A stretch of DNA of 64,000 nt from Pelagihabitans pacificus (lineage in GTDB: Bacteria; Bacteroidota; Bacteroidia; Flavobacteriales; Flavobacteriaceae): assembly GCF_009371985.2 (NCBI RefSeq), contig NZ_VIKU02000004.1, positions 434,001-498,000 of the forward strand, given 5' to 3'. Under the pieces are notes generated by a model, which saw only the letters and a program-made list of their open reading frames with translations, did not search any database and was not told the DNA's origin. A program made the translations under genes and the position numbers. Positions 1-9,177 of this stretch are shown here, in pieces. How positions within the stretch are numbered: the first letter of the stretch is position 1; the number at the start of each line of letters is the position of its first letter.

Positions 1-2285
1 GCCGACACGACGACCGAAGAGCTTATAGGATTGGGAAATTCGGGCAACTCCCCTTTTTCAAAACCATTTTTTTCGTTGGTATAGAAGCTGTCGTGAAGGT
101 CGGTAGAGTAGGGAGAGAAGGCCCTTCCGCCGTGGCAGACATACAAATCGAGATCACCATCTTTGTCGGCATCGAAGAACAGGGCGTCCGTATCCTCGGA
201 ATTCCGTTCGTTGCTGAAAGGATGCGTTATTTCAGTATAACCTGAGGTATCGGAAAGGAACAAACTCCCCGATTGGTTTTTTGAGCCCCCGACGAAGAAG
301 TCGGTTTTGAAGTCCCCGTTGAGATCGGCCACGTCAAAGGCGGGACCCTCATTACTATACATCTGGCCCAAAAGGCGCTCGTTGTCAAAGTCGATATAGT
401 TGTTCTCTTTGTGGACAAAATTGAACAAGGGGGCGATCGCCTTCGCTGCGGACCTGCGCCCAGGATATTTATAGGCAGCCTTGGTGCTATCTCTTCCCAT
501 TGGATATTCCAGGGTGTAGATCTGGTTCGTGGGTAGGTCGGTCTCGACCGAAACGGTACCGTCGGGCCATGTGATCCATACCGAATCGATTTTCCGAACG
601 TTCCCCACTCCGAAATGGGTGCCCTCGGCAACACTGCTTTCGAATCCACGGGATACATAGTTCTCACTATAGCTCAAAGTACCATCCCCATATTTAATGA
701 CCGCCTTCGCGCCAACGGCTCTTGAATTGCTATTATCTTGGGAGAACTTGAACCGGATACCCCGATGGGTCAAGGTGTCCGTTTTGTTCTCGTAGACAGA
801 GGAGGGCATGTTTACGTTGTTCAACACCAAATCGAGGTCGCCATCGTTGTCCAAATCGCCATAGGCACTGCCGTTGCTAAAACTTGGCGTGTTCAATCCC
901 CATTCCGACGCTTTGTCCTCAAATTCGAAATTCCCTAAATTGTGAAAGGCGGCATTCGGAATAGCTTTTGAGGGCATGGCATCGATCAATCGGGTGATGA
1001 CGTCTTTTTCATTTTTCGCGATACGTATTTTTATGGTTTCCTCGTTGGCCTCAAAGTTGAGGTAATCCCTGTCCAAGAGATCTTTGTAGATTCCGTTGCT
1101 GACGAATATATCGCGTAATCCATCGTTGTCCATATCAAATAATAGGGCGGCCCAGCTCCATTCGGTTCCCGAAACACCCGCTTGTCTTCCTATCTCTACA
1201 AACTGGTCGTTTCCCATGTTCCGTTGAAGCGTATTTCGCGGATATTGATGGTGATAACCTTGTCGCACCGCCAGTTGCTGTTTGTCCCAGGACTCATAAA
1301 TGGTCTTGGTCTTTTGTCGTTCGTGGGTAGTTGGAAGCATTTCGGTAACCATGAGATCCGTTAAAAGATCGTTGTTCAGGTCGGCCAAATCGGCACCCAT
1401 CGATCCCATGGATATCGAGGCAAAATAATCTTCCAACTGTTCGGTAAACCCTCCTTTAGTGTCATTGATATACAAATAATCGCGTTCGAAGAAGTCATTG
1501 GATATAAAAATATCCGTCCAATTATCATTGTTAAAATCGCCCAGGGTAATACCCAGTCCAAACCCGATTTTGCTAGTATATATCCCAGCTTCCTCTGTGA
1601 TATCGACGAAGCTACCTTGGTCATTTCTAAAGAACTTGTTCCCGTTTCCGCTTATATCGGGGATGGTTCGTTGGTCTTTAACCAAGTCAAAGGCACCTAT
1701 GGAGCGCAGGGAGTTGTTGAGGATATAGACATCCAAATCCCCATCACGGTCATAGTCGAAAAAAGCGGCGTGTACCGACAGGCCTTCTATGGCCAATCCG
1801 TACTGTTTGGACGCTTCGGTAAAGGTAAGATCCCCGTTATTTATAAATAGTTCATTGTGGCGATTTGCGCCAGAGGGCTTCCCTGCCTTACATACATATA
1901 GGTCCAGTAGGCCGTCACCATTGATATCTGCGAAAGTGGCTCCCGAGGACCATACATTGGGACAGGAAACCCCTGCCTTTTCGGTAATATCCTCAAATTG
2001 CCAATTCCCTTTGTTCAAAAATAGCTTGTTGTCTACCATGTTGCCTGTAAAGTAGATGTCTTCTAGGCCATCGTTGTTGATATCCCCAATAGCAACACCT
2101 CCGCCATTATAAAAATTACGGTATAGATACGGATTGAAGCTTTCGTCATAGGTAAGGACGTTTTCAAAGGAAATGCCGATCGTGCTATCCTTTAACACGA
2201 AAAGCGGGCTGGATTCCTTTGACGGCACGGGAGCAGTACAACCGCTAAAAACGACCATCAAAACTATTGCGACTACTTGTTTCAT
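1..2285 (-). CDS. FG-GAP/VCBS-repeat lipoprotein with ASPIC/UnbV domain (C-terminus cut by window edge)
   Basis: The frame is open from an ATG at 2285 to the window edge, giving at least 761 codons with no stop. The N-terminus MKQVVAIVLMVVFSGC is a lipoprotein signal with the acylated Cys at residue 15. Many Asp-rich FG-GAP/VCBS blades follow (for example GDINNDGLEDIYFTGN and FADINGDGLLDLYVC), which normally build a beta-propeller. Around 500-630 the reverse strand encodes HFGVGNVRKIDSVWITWPDG, the ASPIC/UnbV signature, followed by more FG-GAP blades. In Bacteroidota such proteins are often encoded beside SusC/SusD pairs and are taken to be surface-exposed, but no biochemical role is established. 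It follows susD after an intrinsic terminator and has its own promoter (2328-2358). Family certain; function unknown. Confidence 0.9.
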   Translation of the reverse strand, partial: MKQVVAIVLMVVFSGCTAPVPSKESSPLFVLKDSTIGISFENVLTYDESFNPYLYRNFYNGGGVAIGDINNDGLEDIYFTGNMVDNKLFLNKGNWQFEDITEKAGVSCPNVWSSGATFADINGDGLLDLYVCKAGKPSGANRHNELFINNGDLTFTEASKQYGLAIEGLSVHAAFFDYDRDGDLDVYILNNSLRSIGAFDLVKDQRTIPDISGNGNKFFRNDQGSFVDITEEAGIYTSKIGFGLGITLGDFNNDNWTDIFISNDFFERDYLYINDTKGGFTEQLEDYFASISMGSMGADLADLNNDLLTDLMVTEMLPTTHERQKTKTIYESWDKQQLAVRQGYHHQYPRNTLQRNMGNDQFVEIGRQAGVSGTEWSWAALLFDMDNDGLRDIFVSNGIYKDLLDRDYLNFEANEETIKIRIAKNEKDVITRLIDAMPSKAIPNAAFHNLGNFEFEDKASEWGLNTPSFSNGSAYGDLDNDGDLDLVLNNVNMPSSVYENKTDTLTHRGIRFKFSQDNSNSRAVGAKAVIKYGDGTLSYSENYVSRGFESSVAEGTHFGVGNVRKIDSVWITWPDGTVSVETDLPTNQIYTLEYPMGRDSTKAAYKYPGRRSAAKAIAPLFNFVHKENNYIDFDNERLLGQMYSNEGPAFDVADLNGDFKTDFFVGGSKNQSGSLFLSDTSGYTEITHPFSNERNSEDTDALFFDADKDGDLDLYVCHGGRAFSPYSTDLHDSFYTNEKNGFEKGELPEFPNPISSSVVVS

Positions 2286-2327
2286 GAATGAACTCCGTTA
2301 CTATGCCAAAGCTGTGGCAAATACATG

Positions 2328-2358
2328 CAAAAATACAGATCAAGATTTGTTGTATCAA
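2328..2358 (-). promoter_or_regulatory. Bacteroidetes-type promoter of the FG-GAP lipoprotein gene
   Basis: On the minus strand a perfect -7 box TATTTTTG (2328-2335, consensus TAnnTTTG) lies 20 bp downstream of a -33 TTG (2356-2358). The start codon is about 36 nt below the expected transcription start. The -33 element lies in the T-tract of the preceding terminator. Confidence 0.6.
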
Positions 2359-2389
2359 AAAGGGGTTGCCCTATTTAAGAGCAACCCCT
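2357..2389 (-). terminator. Intrinsic terminator after susCD
   Basis: A perfect 9-bp inverted repeat AGGGGTTGC / GCAACCCCT (2361-2369 and 2381-2389, loop 11 nt) is followed on the minus strand by a run of five T residues. It lies 25 nt after the susD stop codon and would end the susC-susD transcript. Confidence 0.85.
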
Positions 2390-2413
2390 GTTAAATTGAC
2401 TTTTTATTAGATA

Positions 2414-4006
2414 TTAATACCCTGGATTCTGGGTTAGGGTACCGTCGGAAGCGTTGATTTGTTCGACGGGTATCGGCATTAAGTTTTTAAAGGAGTCGGC
2501 ATTGGTCTTTTCCCACCAAGAATCTTGGAACTTTCCGAAACGGATTAAGTCGGTTCTACGGCTCGATTCCATATGCATTTCCCTTCCGCGTTCCGCCAAA
2601 AACTCATCGGCGGTAATCGTACCAAGGGCGGTGGTCAAACCGGCCCTGGCTCGAATAGCATTCACGTCAGGCAAGGAAAGATTCCAATCTCCTGCCGCTC
2701 TTGCCCTTGCCTCGCCTCTAATCAGGTGTACGTCACCCAATCTCACGATAGGATAATCGTTGTTCATATCTTGACGGCCCAACACCTCGAAGCTGAATTT
2801 TTTCAAACGAGCTCCTCCTTGTCGGAGTGCATTAGGCTCCAATTCGTTGATAGCGGGAGTGTAAACGACTTGCAAGTCGTCGTCGTCCGCGGCAAAGTCA
2901 ATTAAGGGATTTCCTGAAAAATCGGTTTGAGGGCCTACTAAGAAATTAGCTTCCTTTCTCAAATCACCGTCCTCATAGCTGTTGTAGAACTCTTCCAAGG
3001 TTACAAAACCGTTCCATGGTGCTGCGTCCAAACCAAAAGTTAATTGGCTAGGCCCATGCAAAGTCATTTGTGCAAAATTCATTCCACCGGCACCGATTGA
3101 AGCGTATTCAATGGCAAAAATGATTTCAGGATTGTTCTGATTGGTAGGTGCAAAAATAGCCGCATAGCCTTCCAACTCGGCCGGGTCAGACTCTACATCG
3201 GGACGTTTGGCCAAGTTAGGCTCTACACAACCTTCCGCACATAATTGATACGGACTGTTATCGATGATATAGGTCGCTGCCCAATCGGCCTCCTGGTACC
3301 TTGGGGTACCGGTATAGACCTCCGCATTCAAATACAATTTGGCCAAAATGCCCAATGCGGCATATTGATTGATGCGATAGTTGGAAATCTCAGTGTTCAG
3401 ATCACTTCCTGACAGATCCATACTTGCGGTGACCGCAGATATGCCCAGGGTAGCCAATAATTCACTTTCCACGAAGTCAAAAACTGCTGTCCTTTCTGAC
3501 TGTGGTGCATCACCCCCTGGAGAGGTAATAATTTTCACCCTTCCAAAAAGGTCGAGCAGCCTCCAGTAAAAATAGGCGCGTAATGCCCGTACTTGGGCGG
3601 TTTGGTTGGCATCCAAGGAACCACCATCCAAGGCGATGTTACATTCCCCGATACCCCCGTAGGCATCATTCCATGCGTTTTCAATTTGTGGGTGGGCGGC
3701 ATCCCACGTATGACGGTGCAATTGGATCCATACACCACCATCGAACCAGTCACCTCCTTTTTGCGGTACGGCCATGTCATCACCAGGTACCCCTTGCGAG
3801 GCAAAGAAGCCGTTGTTGGTGGCCGATCCGGCACGTAAGCGTCCGAAAGTAGCCAATAGTGGGCCGTCTGAACCGCCGCCGCCTGTGGATACACCATCCA
3901 CAGAAAATTCCTCCGTAAGGGTATCCTCTAAAGGATCATCAAGGTCCGTACAGCTGAACGTAATCAATGCCGTACTGACCAAAGCAAGTTTAAAAAATCG
4001 TTTCAT
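2414..4006 (-). CDS. susD: SusD/RagB-family glycan-binding lipoprotein
   Basis: This is a 530-residue SusD/RagB family protein, the surface lipoprotein that caps its SusC partner and binds the incoming glycan. The chosen start gives MKRFFKLALVSTALITFSC, a lipoprotein signal with the lipobox Cys at residue 19; an in-frame codon eight residues upstream would spoil this and overlap susC. The C-terminal half shows the usual SusD features: a RLGDVHLIRGEARARA helix, then NAIRARAGL and an ERGREMHMESSRRTDLIRFGKF block. The gene starts 10 nt after the susC stop, so the two are cotranscribed. A strong terminator follows. Next to a LacI regulator, GH13 and GH65 genes, the likely ligand is a malto-oligosaccharide; this is inferred from context. 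Confidence 0.93.
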   Translation of the reverse strand: MKRFFKLALVSTALITFSCTDLDDPLEDTLTEEFSVDGVSTGGGGSDGPLLATFGRLRAGSATNNGFFASQGVPGDDMAVPQKGGDWFDGGVWIQLHRHTWDAAHPQIENAWNDAYGGIGECNIALDGGSLDANQTAQVRALRAYFYWRLLDLFGRVKIITSPGGDAPQSERTAVFDFVESELLATLGISAVTASMDLSGSDLNTEISNYRINQYAALGILAKLYLNAEVYTGTPRYQEADWAATYIIDNSPYQLCAEGCVEPNLAKRPDVESDPAELEGYAAIFAPTNQNNPEIIFAIEYASIGAGGMNFAQMTLHGPSQLTFGLDAAPWNGFVTLEEFYNSYEDGDLRKEANFLVGPQTDFSGNPLIDFAADDDDLQVVYTPAINELEPNALRQGGARLKKFSFEVLGRQDMNNDYPIVRLGDVHLIRGEARARAAGDWNLSLPDVNAIRARAGLTTALGTITADEFLAERGREMHMESSRRTDLIRFGKFQDSWWEKTNADSFKNLMPIPVEQINASDGTLTQNPGY

Positions 4007-4016
4007 AGTTTTTTTT

Positions 4017-7000
4017 TTAAAAGTTAACATTTAAACCAAAGGTTATGGTTGTAGCGGTATAGTAAGCTTCCCTTCGTTCGATACCTGGTATCAAAACATT
4101 TGGCTGTGACTGACTTACCGTTTGGTTTGGATTATTACCTCGAAGGTTACTCAACCCTAAACCGCCATCTTGGAGGGCAGGATCTGGATCGACCCCATCG
4201 TAGCCAGTGATGGTAAAAAGATTTTGTGCGGCAAGCGAAAGTCGTAATCCCTTGATATAACTGTCTTCGTTTAAATCAAAGTTATAACCAATAGACATAT
4301 TATCCAAACGGAGGAAATCGGCTTTTTCTACATAATAATCGCTAAACTGGGCCGTCTTGATATTCGGGTTGGCGTTGGCGGTGTTTACAAAGTTGTAAGA
4401 TGCCTGTGAGCCGATGATAGGCTCATAGAACGCCCGGAAACTATTCACTAGGCTATGGCCCAATACGGCGCGGAAAAATACATTGGCGTCCCATTTGCCA
4501 AAAGTCACTTGGTTGGTCCAACCTATTTCCAAATCCGGCAGGCCGGTACCCAAGACAGCGAAGTCGGCATTCGGGTCCAAGGCACTTCCTTGCCCTGCGA
4601 TTACCTCACCGTCGCCATTGATATCGCTCAAAATGGGTGTGCCAGCAGCGTCAACATTGCCGGACCATACTGGACCCCAGATTTGTCCGATTTCCTCACC
4701 TTCCCTTACAAGGATAACATTGGTGTTGTTTTGTCCGGGTGCTCCAAGATTGCCCAGTACCTGATCACCTTGCGGGTTTTCCTCCAAGACGTTTTTGTTG
4801 TGCGTAAGGATAACCCCCGTATTGTAGGTCAAATTGTCTTTTTTTATCAAGTCATAATTGGCGGCAAATTCGATACCTTTAACATCAACAATACCAGAAT
4901 TTTCCCAACGTTGGCTGAAACCGTTGTTTTCTGCTGCGTCTACGTTGGCCAAGATGATGAAGTCTTTGATGTCCCTGGAGAACAAATCGAGTGTTGCTCC
5001 AAAACGATCCGTAGCAAATTCGAAACCAAGGTTGATTTCAGATTTTTCCTCCCATTTCAAATCAGGGTTGGCGGCCCGCCCTTGATCTTGTGTGGTTGCG
5101 GCACCACTCTGGCCGTCCGCCCCATTCTGTACGTTAAATATCTGTCGATACAAACCTACTTCTGGAGGAATAGATCCTGTGACCCCCCACCCCAAACGGG
5201 CTTTAAGAAGGTTTACATTATCCAATTGTAAATATTTATTTAAATCGGCACCGACCGCTACCGCAGGGAATATACCCCACTGGTTTTCCGAACCAAAACG
5301 GCTTGAACCTTCCCGGCTCAGAGCGGCATTCAAATAAATGGCGTCATCAAAGGTGGCGTTTACCCGGCCGAAGAAACGGATAATGCGATCCCCGTCCTGT
5401 CTTTCACTGTTGGCAACGATTCGACCACCTTCCAACAAATCTTGGGCCACTTGAATGTTATTGCTAAAATCAAAATCCACTCCTGGAGGGAAATCACCTA
5501 TCTGGAAGTAGTTGTTGTTATAATCAGTCTCTTGAAAAGAATACCCACCTGTAACCGTTAAACCGACCAAGTCACCAATTTGCCCTGTGTAGGTAGCATA
5601 GGTTTCAAACAATTGGAAATCCTCTTCTTCCGTAAAAAAGTCGGCACGACCGCGGCGCGTAGGGCTCAAAGCGTTTCCACGCCATAGACCTGTAGTTGGG
5701 TAGTACTGGTTTCTATTGTTCTTCCTGTCCTGCTCGGCGTAATTAACGTTGAGGGCAAGAGCATCTGAAATGCGATAGTTCAAATTAATATTGTAATTCA
5801 AGGTGGTGGAAGAACCATCGTTCCGGTTTAGCTCCGCAATGGCCACCGGGTTAAAACTGTCGAACAATCCCAGGGTTTCAAAATAGCCCCCGAATTGTGC
5901 CGAATTAAAGGGAAAAGGTGCATCATCCCCAAAAACGGGAGCGGTCGGATTGTAAAGGGTAGCATACCGAAAGGCCTCGTTAAAATTAAACTGCGTATCC
6001 CTCGTCGTAAAGGCCGTGTTTACGGTCACTTTTAATTTATCATCAAACAACCTTCCTGTGAAATTGGTCCTGAAGTTGGCTTGCTGGAACCCGGAATTAA
6101 TCAGAATATTATCCGTATCCCTAAAGTTGGCTGCGATGCGGTAGGTCATGTCGTCGGTACCACCGGCAGCAGAAATATTATGTACTTGGGCAACGCCGGT
6201 CTGAGTAATTTCATCCCTCCAATCGGTGTCACTCCCTAAATCATTCCCTCCGGCCGCAAGAAATTCTCCGCGATCCATAATTTCAATTTGGTTGGCAATG
6301 CTTTGAACACCAATTTGACCATTGTAGCCCACTTGTAAAGGCTGTCCACTTTTTCCCGATTTCGTGGTAATCACGATTACACCGGCAGAGGCTCTGGAAC
6401 CGTAAATGGCCGCTGCAGACCCATCCTTCAACACCGTTATGTTCTCAATATCGGAAGGGTCGACACTGTTAAGTGAGCCTCCAAGAATTCCATCGATTAC
6501 AACTAGAGGTTGCTGGTTACCACCTACTGTAGAGATACCTCTCAAGCGGATTACAGGATCGGCGTTGGGGTTTCCACCTCGGTTGACCACGCTCAGCCCT
6601 GCAACCTTACCTTGTAAGAGCTGGGTAGGTTCTTGCACGACCCCTTGGTTAAAGTCTTCGACACCCACACTGACTACCGCGGTAGTAATCTCCTTTTTCG
6701 CTTGGCTACCGTATCCTACGATGACCACCTCGTCCAAGGCCTGGGCATCTTCCTGCATGACCACATCGATGGTCGTTTGCCCTGCAACGGGGACTTCCTG
6801 GGTGCTGTACCCTATGTAGCTAAAGACCAAAACAGCATCTTCGTCCAAACCGGATATGGTGTAGTTGCCATCAAAGTCGGTTTGGGTTCCGTTGGTTGTT
6901 CCCTTTACTACCACACTGGCGCCCGGTAGGGGTCCTGAGGCATCGGAAACTGTACCGGATACTTCCTGTGCTTGAGAAAAAGCAAAGCACAAAAAAGTGC

Positions 7001-7037
7001 CTACTATCATCAAGCTTCTTAAGAGTGTAATCTTCAT
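4017..7037 (-). CDS. susC: SusC/RagA-family TonB-dependent outer membrane transporter
   Basis: This 1006-residue protein is a TonB-linked outer membrane transporter of the SusC/RagA family. A signal peptide ending in FAFSQA is followed by a carboxypeptidase-like (CNA-B-type) domain at about residues 25-95 (VSGTVSDASGPLPGASVVVKG, then TDFDGNYTISGL), a plug domain introduced by EVVIVGYGSQAKKEIT and containing the LRGISTVGGNQQPLVVIDG and NITVLKDGSAAAIYGSRAS signatures, and a beta-barrel ending in TITFGLNVNF. Length is normal for the family. With SusD it would move malto-oligosaccharides into the periplasm using TonB energy. It is divergent from the LacI gene; a LacI-type operator lies in its leader at 7143-7158. 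Confidence 0.95.
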   Translation of the reverse strand: MKITLLRSLMIVGTFLCFAFSQAQEVSGTVSDASGPLPGASVVVKGTTNGTQTDFDGNYTISGLDEDAVLVFSYIGYSTQEVPVAGQTTIDVVMQEDAQALDEVVIVGYGSQAKKEITTAVVSVGVEDFNQGVVQEPTQLLQGKVAGLSVVNRGGNPNADPVIRLRGISTVGGNQQPLVVIDGILGGSLNSVDPSDIENITVLKDGSAAAIYGSRASAGVIVITTKSGKSGQPLQVGYNGQIGVQSIANQIEIMDRGEFLAAGGNDLGSDTDWRDEITQTGVAQVHNISAAGGTDDMTYRIAANFRDTDNILINSGFQQANFRTNFTGRLFDDKLKVTVNTAFTTRDTQFNFNEAFRYATLYNPTAPVFGDDAPFPFNSAQFGGYFETLGLFDSFNPVAIAELNRNDGSSTTLNYNINLNYRISDALALNVNYAEQDRKNNRNQYYPTTGLWRGNALSPTRRGRADFFTEEEDFQLFETYATYTGQIGDLVGLTVTGGYSFQETDYNNNYFQIGDFPPGVDFDFSNNIQVAQDLLEGGRIVANSERQDGDRIIRFFGRVNATFDDAIYLNAALSREGSSRFGSENQWGIFPAVAVGADLNKYLQLDNVNLLKARLGWGVTGSIPPEVGLYRQIFNVQNGADGQSGAATTQDQGRAANPDLKWEEKSEINLGFEFATDRFGATLDLFSRDIKDFIILANVDAAENNGFSQRWENSGIVDVKGIEFAANYDLIKKDNLTYNTGVILTHNKNVLEENPQGDQVLGNLGAPGQNNTNVILVREGEEIGQIWGPVWSGNVDAAGTPILSDINGDGEVIAGQGSALDPNADFAVLGTGLPDLEIGWTNQVTFGKWDANVFFRAVLGHSLVNSFRAFYEPIIGSQASYNFVNTANANPNIKTAQFSDYYVEKADFLRLDNMSIGYNFDLNEDSYIKGLRLSLAAQNLFTITGYDGVDPDPALQDGGLGLSNLRGNNPNQTVSQSQPNVLIPGIERREAYYTATTITFGLNVNF

Positions 7038-7142
7038 AAACAGTTAATTTAAAGTTGAGTTAATTTCGATTCGATTTAATTTTAAGAGTTAAAAATATGT
7101 AAATTCTATGTTAATCTCCGAGTTGTACCAGTTTCAAAAGTT

Positions 7143-7158
7143 ACGCAAACGGTTTCGT
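7143..7158. promoter_or_regulatory. Putative LacI-family operator in the susC leader
   Basis: The sequence acGcAAaCGgTTtCgt fits the palindromic pattern GnAAnCGnTTnC with the central CG typical of LacI/CcpA-family operators. It lies 106 bp upstream of the susC start codon and faces a lacI-family gene, its likely regulator. No second copy was seen in the locus. Confidence 0.6.
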
Positions 7159-7260
7159 GTTAATAACTTTCTGAAAATAGCACAATAGTAACTTACAATC
7201 GTATAAAATGCATTTTTCGCATTTTTAATAACTTTTCGTTGCCCGATTGAGAATACGTCA

Positions 7261-7268
7261 CAAATATA
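7261..7268 (-). promoter_or_regulatory. Candidate -7 box for susC
   Basis: The minus strand reads TATATTTG, a perfect TAnnTTTG. No good -33 TTG is seen at the normal spacing. Use of this site would give a leader of about 215 nt containing the LacI-type operator. Confidence 0.4.
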
Positions 7269-7365
7269 GTATTTTTTATCATTGTTAAAAGTTTTCACAT
7301 ATTGGTCTGGTTCACTGCATACGGAAGTGTTAAAAGATGCCAATAACGATTAAATGGTTAATTTT

Positions 7366-7373
7366 ACTTTTGA
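7366..7373 (+). promoter_or_regulatory. Candidate -7 box for the lacI-family gene
   Basis: TACTTTTG matches TAnnTTTG and lies 22 bp before the start codon. There is no clear -33 TTG. Confidence 0.4.
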
Positions 7374-7395
7374 GGCATATTATTAAAGGGAAAGT

Positions 7396-8421
7396 TTGAA
7401 ACAGAAAATCACACTGAAGCACATTGCAAGGGAGTTGGAGGTTTCCATATCTACCGTTTCAAAAGCACTCAAGAATAGTGAGGAAATAGGAAGGGACACC
7501 AAGGAGAAGGTACAGGCATTTGCCAAGCTTTACAACTACAAGCCAAATAATATCGCCATTAGTCTTAAAAACAAACGCACCAAGAACATTGGGGTCATTA
7601 TTCCGGATATCGTGCATCACTTCTTTACGACCGTATTCAGAGGTATCGAAAAATACGCCAATGCGCACGGCTACAACGTGATTGTCTGTGTTTCCGACGA
7701 ATCGTTTGACAAGGAAGTGATCAATATGGAACTGCTGGCCAATGGAAGTATCGATGGTTTCATTATGTCGTTATCAGCCGAAACCCAACAAAAAAACGAT
7801 TTTAATCATTTGAAGGAAGTCACTGAACAAGGTATTCCACTCGTGCTTTTTGACAGGGTCACCGAAGAAATAGATTGCGACAAAGTGGTTATCAATGATA
7901 TGGAAATTGCCTATCGGGCTGTGGATAAGCTGATCAAGACCGGCAGAAAACGGATTGCCCTGGTCACCACGGAGAATTATTTTAACGTCAGTAAGAAACG
8001 CGCCGAAGGATACCAAAAAGCATTGGAGGATAATGGGCTGAAAATGGAAGAACGCTTGGTGCTTAAACTTCCCTACACTGAAGTGAACGACGAGATGATA
8101 ACCAAATTTTTCGATACGAATGAAATTGATGCAGTCCTCTGCGTAAACGAGCTCTTTGCAATTCTTTGCATGCGTTTGGCGCAGAAGAAGGGCCTCCGCA
8201 TTCCGGAGGATATCTCATTTATCGGTTTTACCAATGGCATTCTTTCAAGATACGCTACCCCAACCCTCACAACTGTGGAGCAGCATGGCGAGAAAATGGG
8301 ACAGATTGCGGCCGAAATGTTGATAAAAAAAATTGAAAGTGAGATAGACGAAGAGGAAGAGACGTACCGTACGGAGGTAATAGAGGCTACACTAATAGAA
8401 AGGGAATCTACTCCCAATTGA
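7396..8421 (+). CDS. LacI-family transcriptional regulator
   Basis: This 341-residue regulator has an N-terminal LacI helix-turn-helix (residues 1-50, KITLKHIARELEVSISTVSKA) and a periplasmic-binding-protein-like sugar domain (NIGVIIPDIVHHFFTTVFRGIE, then SFIGFTNGILSRYATPTLTTVEQ). The start is a TTG at 7396 preceded by the purine-rich AAAGGGAAAG; no ATG fits before the conserved HTH. It is the first gene of a plus-strand run with pgmB, GH65 and GH13 genes and is divergent from susC, so it most likely controls alpha-glucan use in response to maltose or a derivative. The effector is not visible from sequence. Confidence 0.93.
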   Translation: MKQKITLKHIARELEVSISTVSKALKNSEEIGRDTKEKVQAFAKLYNYKPNNIAISLKNKRTKNIGVIIPDIVHHFFTTVFRGIEKYANAHGYNVIVCVSDESFDKEVINMELLANGSIDGFIMSLSAETQQKNDFNHLKEVTEQGIPLVLFDRVTEEIDCDKVVINDMEIAYRAVDKLIKTGRKRIALVTTENYFNVSKKRAEGYQKALEDNGLKMEERLVLKLPYTEVNDEMITKFFDTNEIDAVLCVNELFAILCMRLAQKKGLRIPEDISFIGFTNGILSRYATPTLTTVEQHGEKMGQIAAEMLIKKIESEIDEEEETYRTEVIEATLIERESTPN

Positions 8422-8439
8422 TCAATTTAATCGTAGAGG

Positions 8440-9096
8440 ATGAACAAAACCGGATTTATATTCGATTTAGATGGCGTTATTGTCGACACTGCTAAATATC
8501 ATTATTTGGCATGGAAAAAGCTGGCCAATGAATTGGGAATCGACTTCACCGAGGAAGACAACGAAAATTTTAAGGGCGTTAGTCGCAAGCGCTGTCTGGA
8601 AATCTTATTGGAGATGGGTGGCCTCTCTGTTTCCCAAGAGCAATTCGATGCTTGGCTGGTCGAGAAGAACGAAGACTACTTGGAATATATTTCAGGCATG
8701 GATGAAACCGAAATTCTTCCCGATGTTACCAAAGTACTCGATTATCTGAAAACCAATAAGGTTCCAATGGCTTTGGGCTCGGCAAGCAAAAATGCGCGAC
8801 CGATTTTGGAAAAGGTAAAGCTTTTACCTTATTTTGACGCAGTGGTCGATGGGAATTCTGTCACCAAGGCCAAGCCTGATCCGGAAGTATTCCTAATCGC
8901 TTCCGAACTTTTGGGTGTGAATGCCAAAAACTGCGTTGTTTTCGAAGATGCGGTTGCCGGTATCGCTGCCGCCAACACGGCTGAAATGACCAGTGTTGGA
9001 ATCGGGGAAGAACAGGTGCTTTCAGAAGCGGACTATAATTTTGCCGATTTCACCAAAATCGATTTGAAGTTTTTGGATACCTTAATTAAAGATTAA
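8440..9096 (+). CDS. pgmB: Beta-phosphoglucomutase (HAD superfamily)
   Basis: This 218-residue HAD protein has the catalytic motif FDLDGVIVDT, with nucleophile Asp9 and acid/base Asp11, the motif II segment ALGSASKN, and the motif III/IV region KAKPDPEVF followed by VVFEDAVAGI. Length and the cap segment (KGVSRKRCLEIL) match beta-phosphoglucomutases, which convert beta-glucose-1-phosphate to glucose-6-phosphate. It starts 18 nt after the LacI gene and precedes the GH65 phosphorylase that makes its substrate, so the pair forms the cytoplasmic arm of maltose breakdown. Confidence 0.92.
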   Translation: MNKTGFIFDLDGVIVDTAKYHYLAWKKLANELGIDFTEEDNENFKGVSRKRCLEILLEMGGLSVSQEQFDAWLVEKNEDYLEYISGMDETEILPDVTKVLDYLKTNKVPMALGSASKNARPILEKVKLLPYFDAVVDGNSVTKAKPDPEVFLIASELLGVNAKNCVVFEDAVAGIAAANTAEMTSVGIGEEQVLSEADYNFADFTKIDLKFLDTLIKD

Positions 9097-9177
9097 CGAC
9101 TAAATAGCTAGCGTAACCATTTAAGTATTTTTCAGCGAAGCGGTCTTACTACTTTGCTCTTTTATCTAACTGAAAAT

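Larger units (their letters stand above)
7038..7395. promoter_or_regulatory. Divergent susC / lacI regulatory region
   Basis: This 358-bp AT-rich stretch holds no convincing gene. It contains a LacI-type operator (7143-7158), a minus-strand -7 box (7261-7268), a plus-strand -7 box (7366-7373) and an 11-bp direct repeat TTAATAACTTT at 7160-7170 and 7225-7235, the first copy touching the operator. The 69-codon minus-strand reading frame at 7134-7343 has no recognisable features. Confidence 0.7.

Noticed and set aside
4455-5231. 258-codon plus-strand reading frame
   Set aside because: It lies opposite susC and its product has no domain or signal; a shadow of the real gene.
7134-7343. 69-codon minus-strand frame in the susC/lacI region
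   Set aside because: It covers the operator and promoter elements and has no protein-like features.
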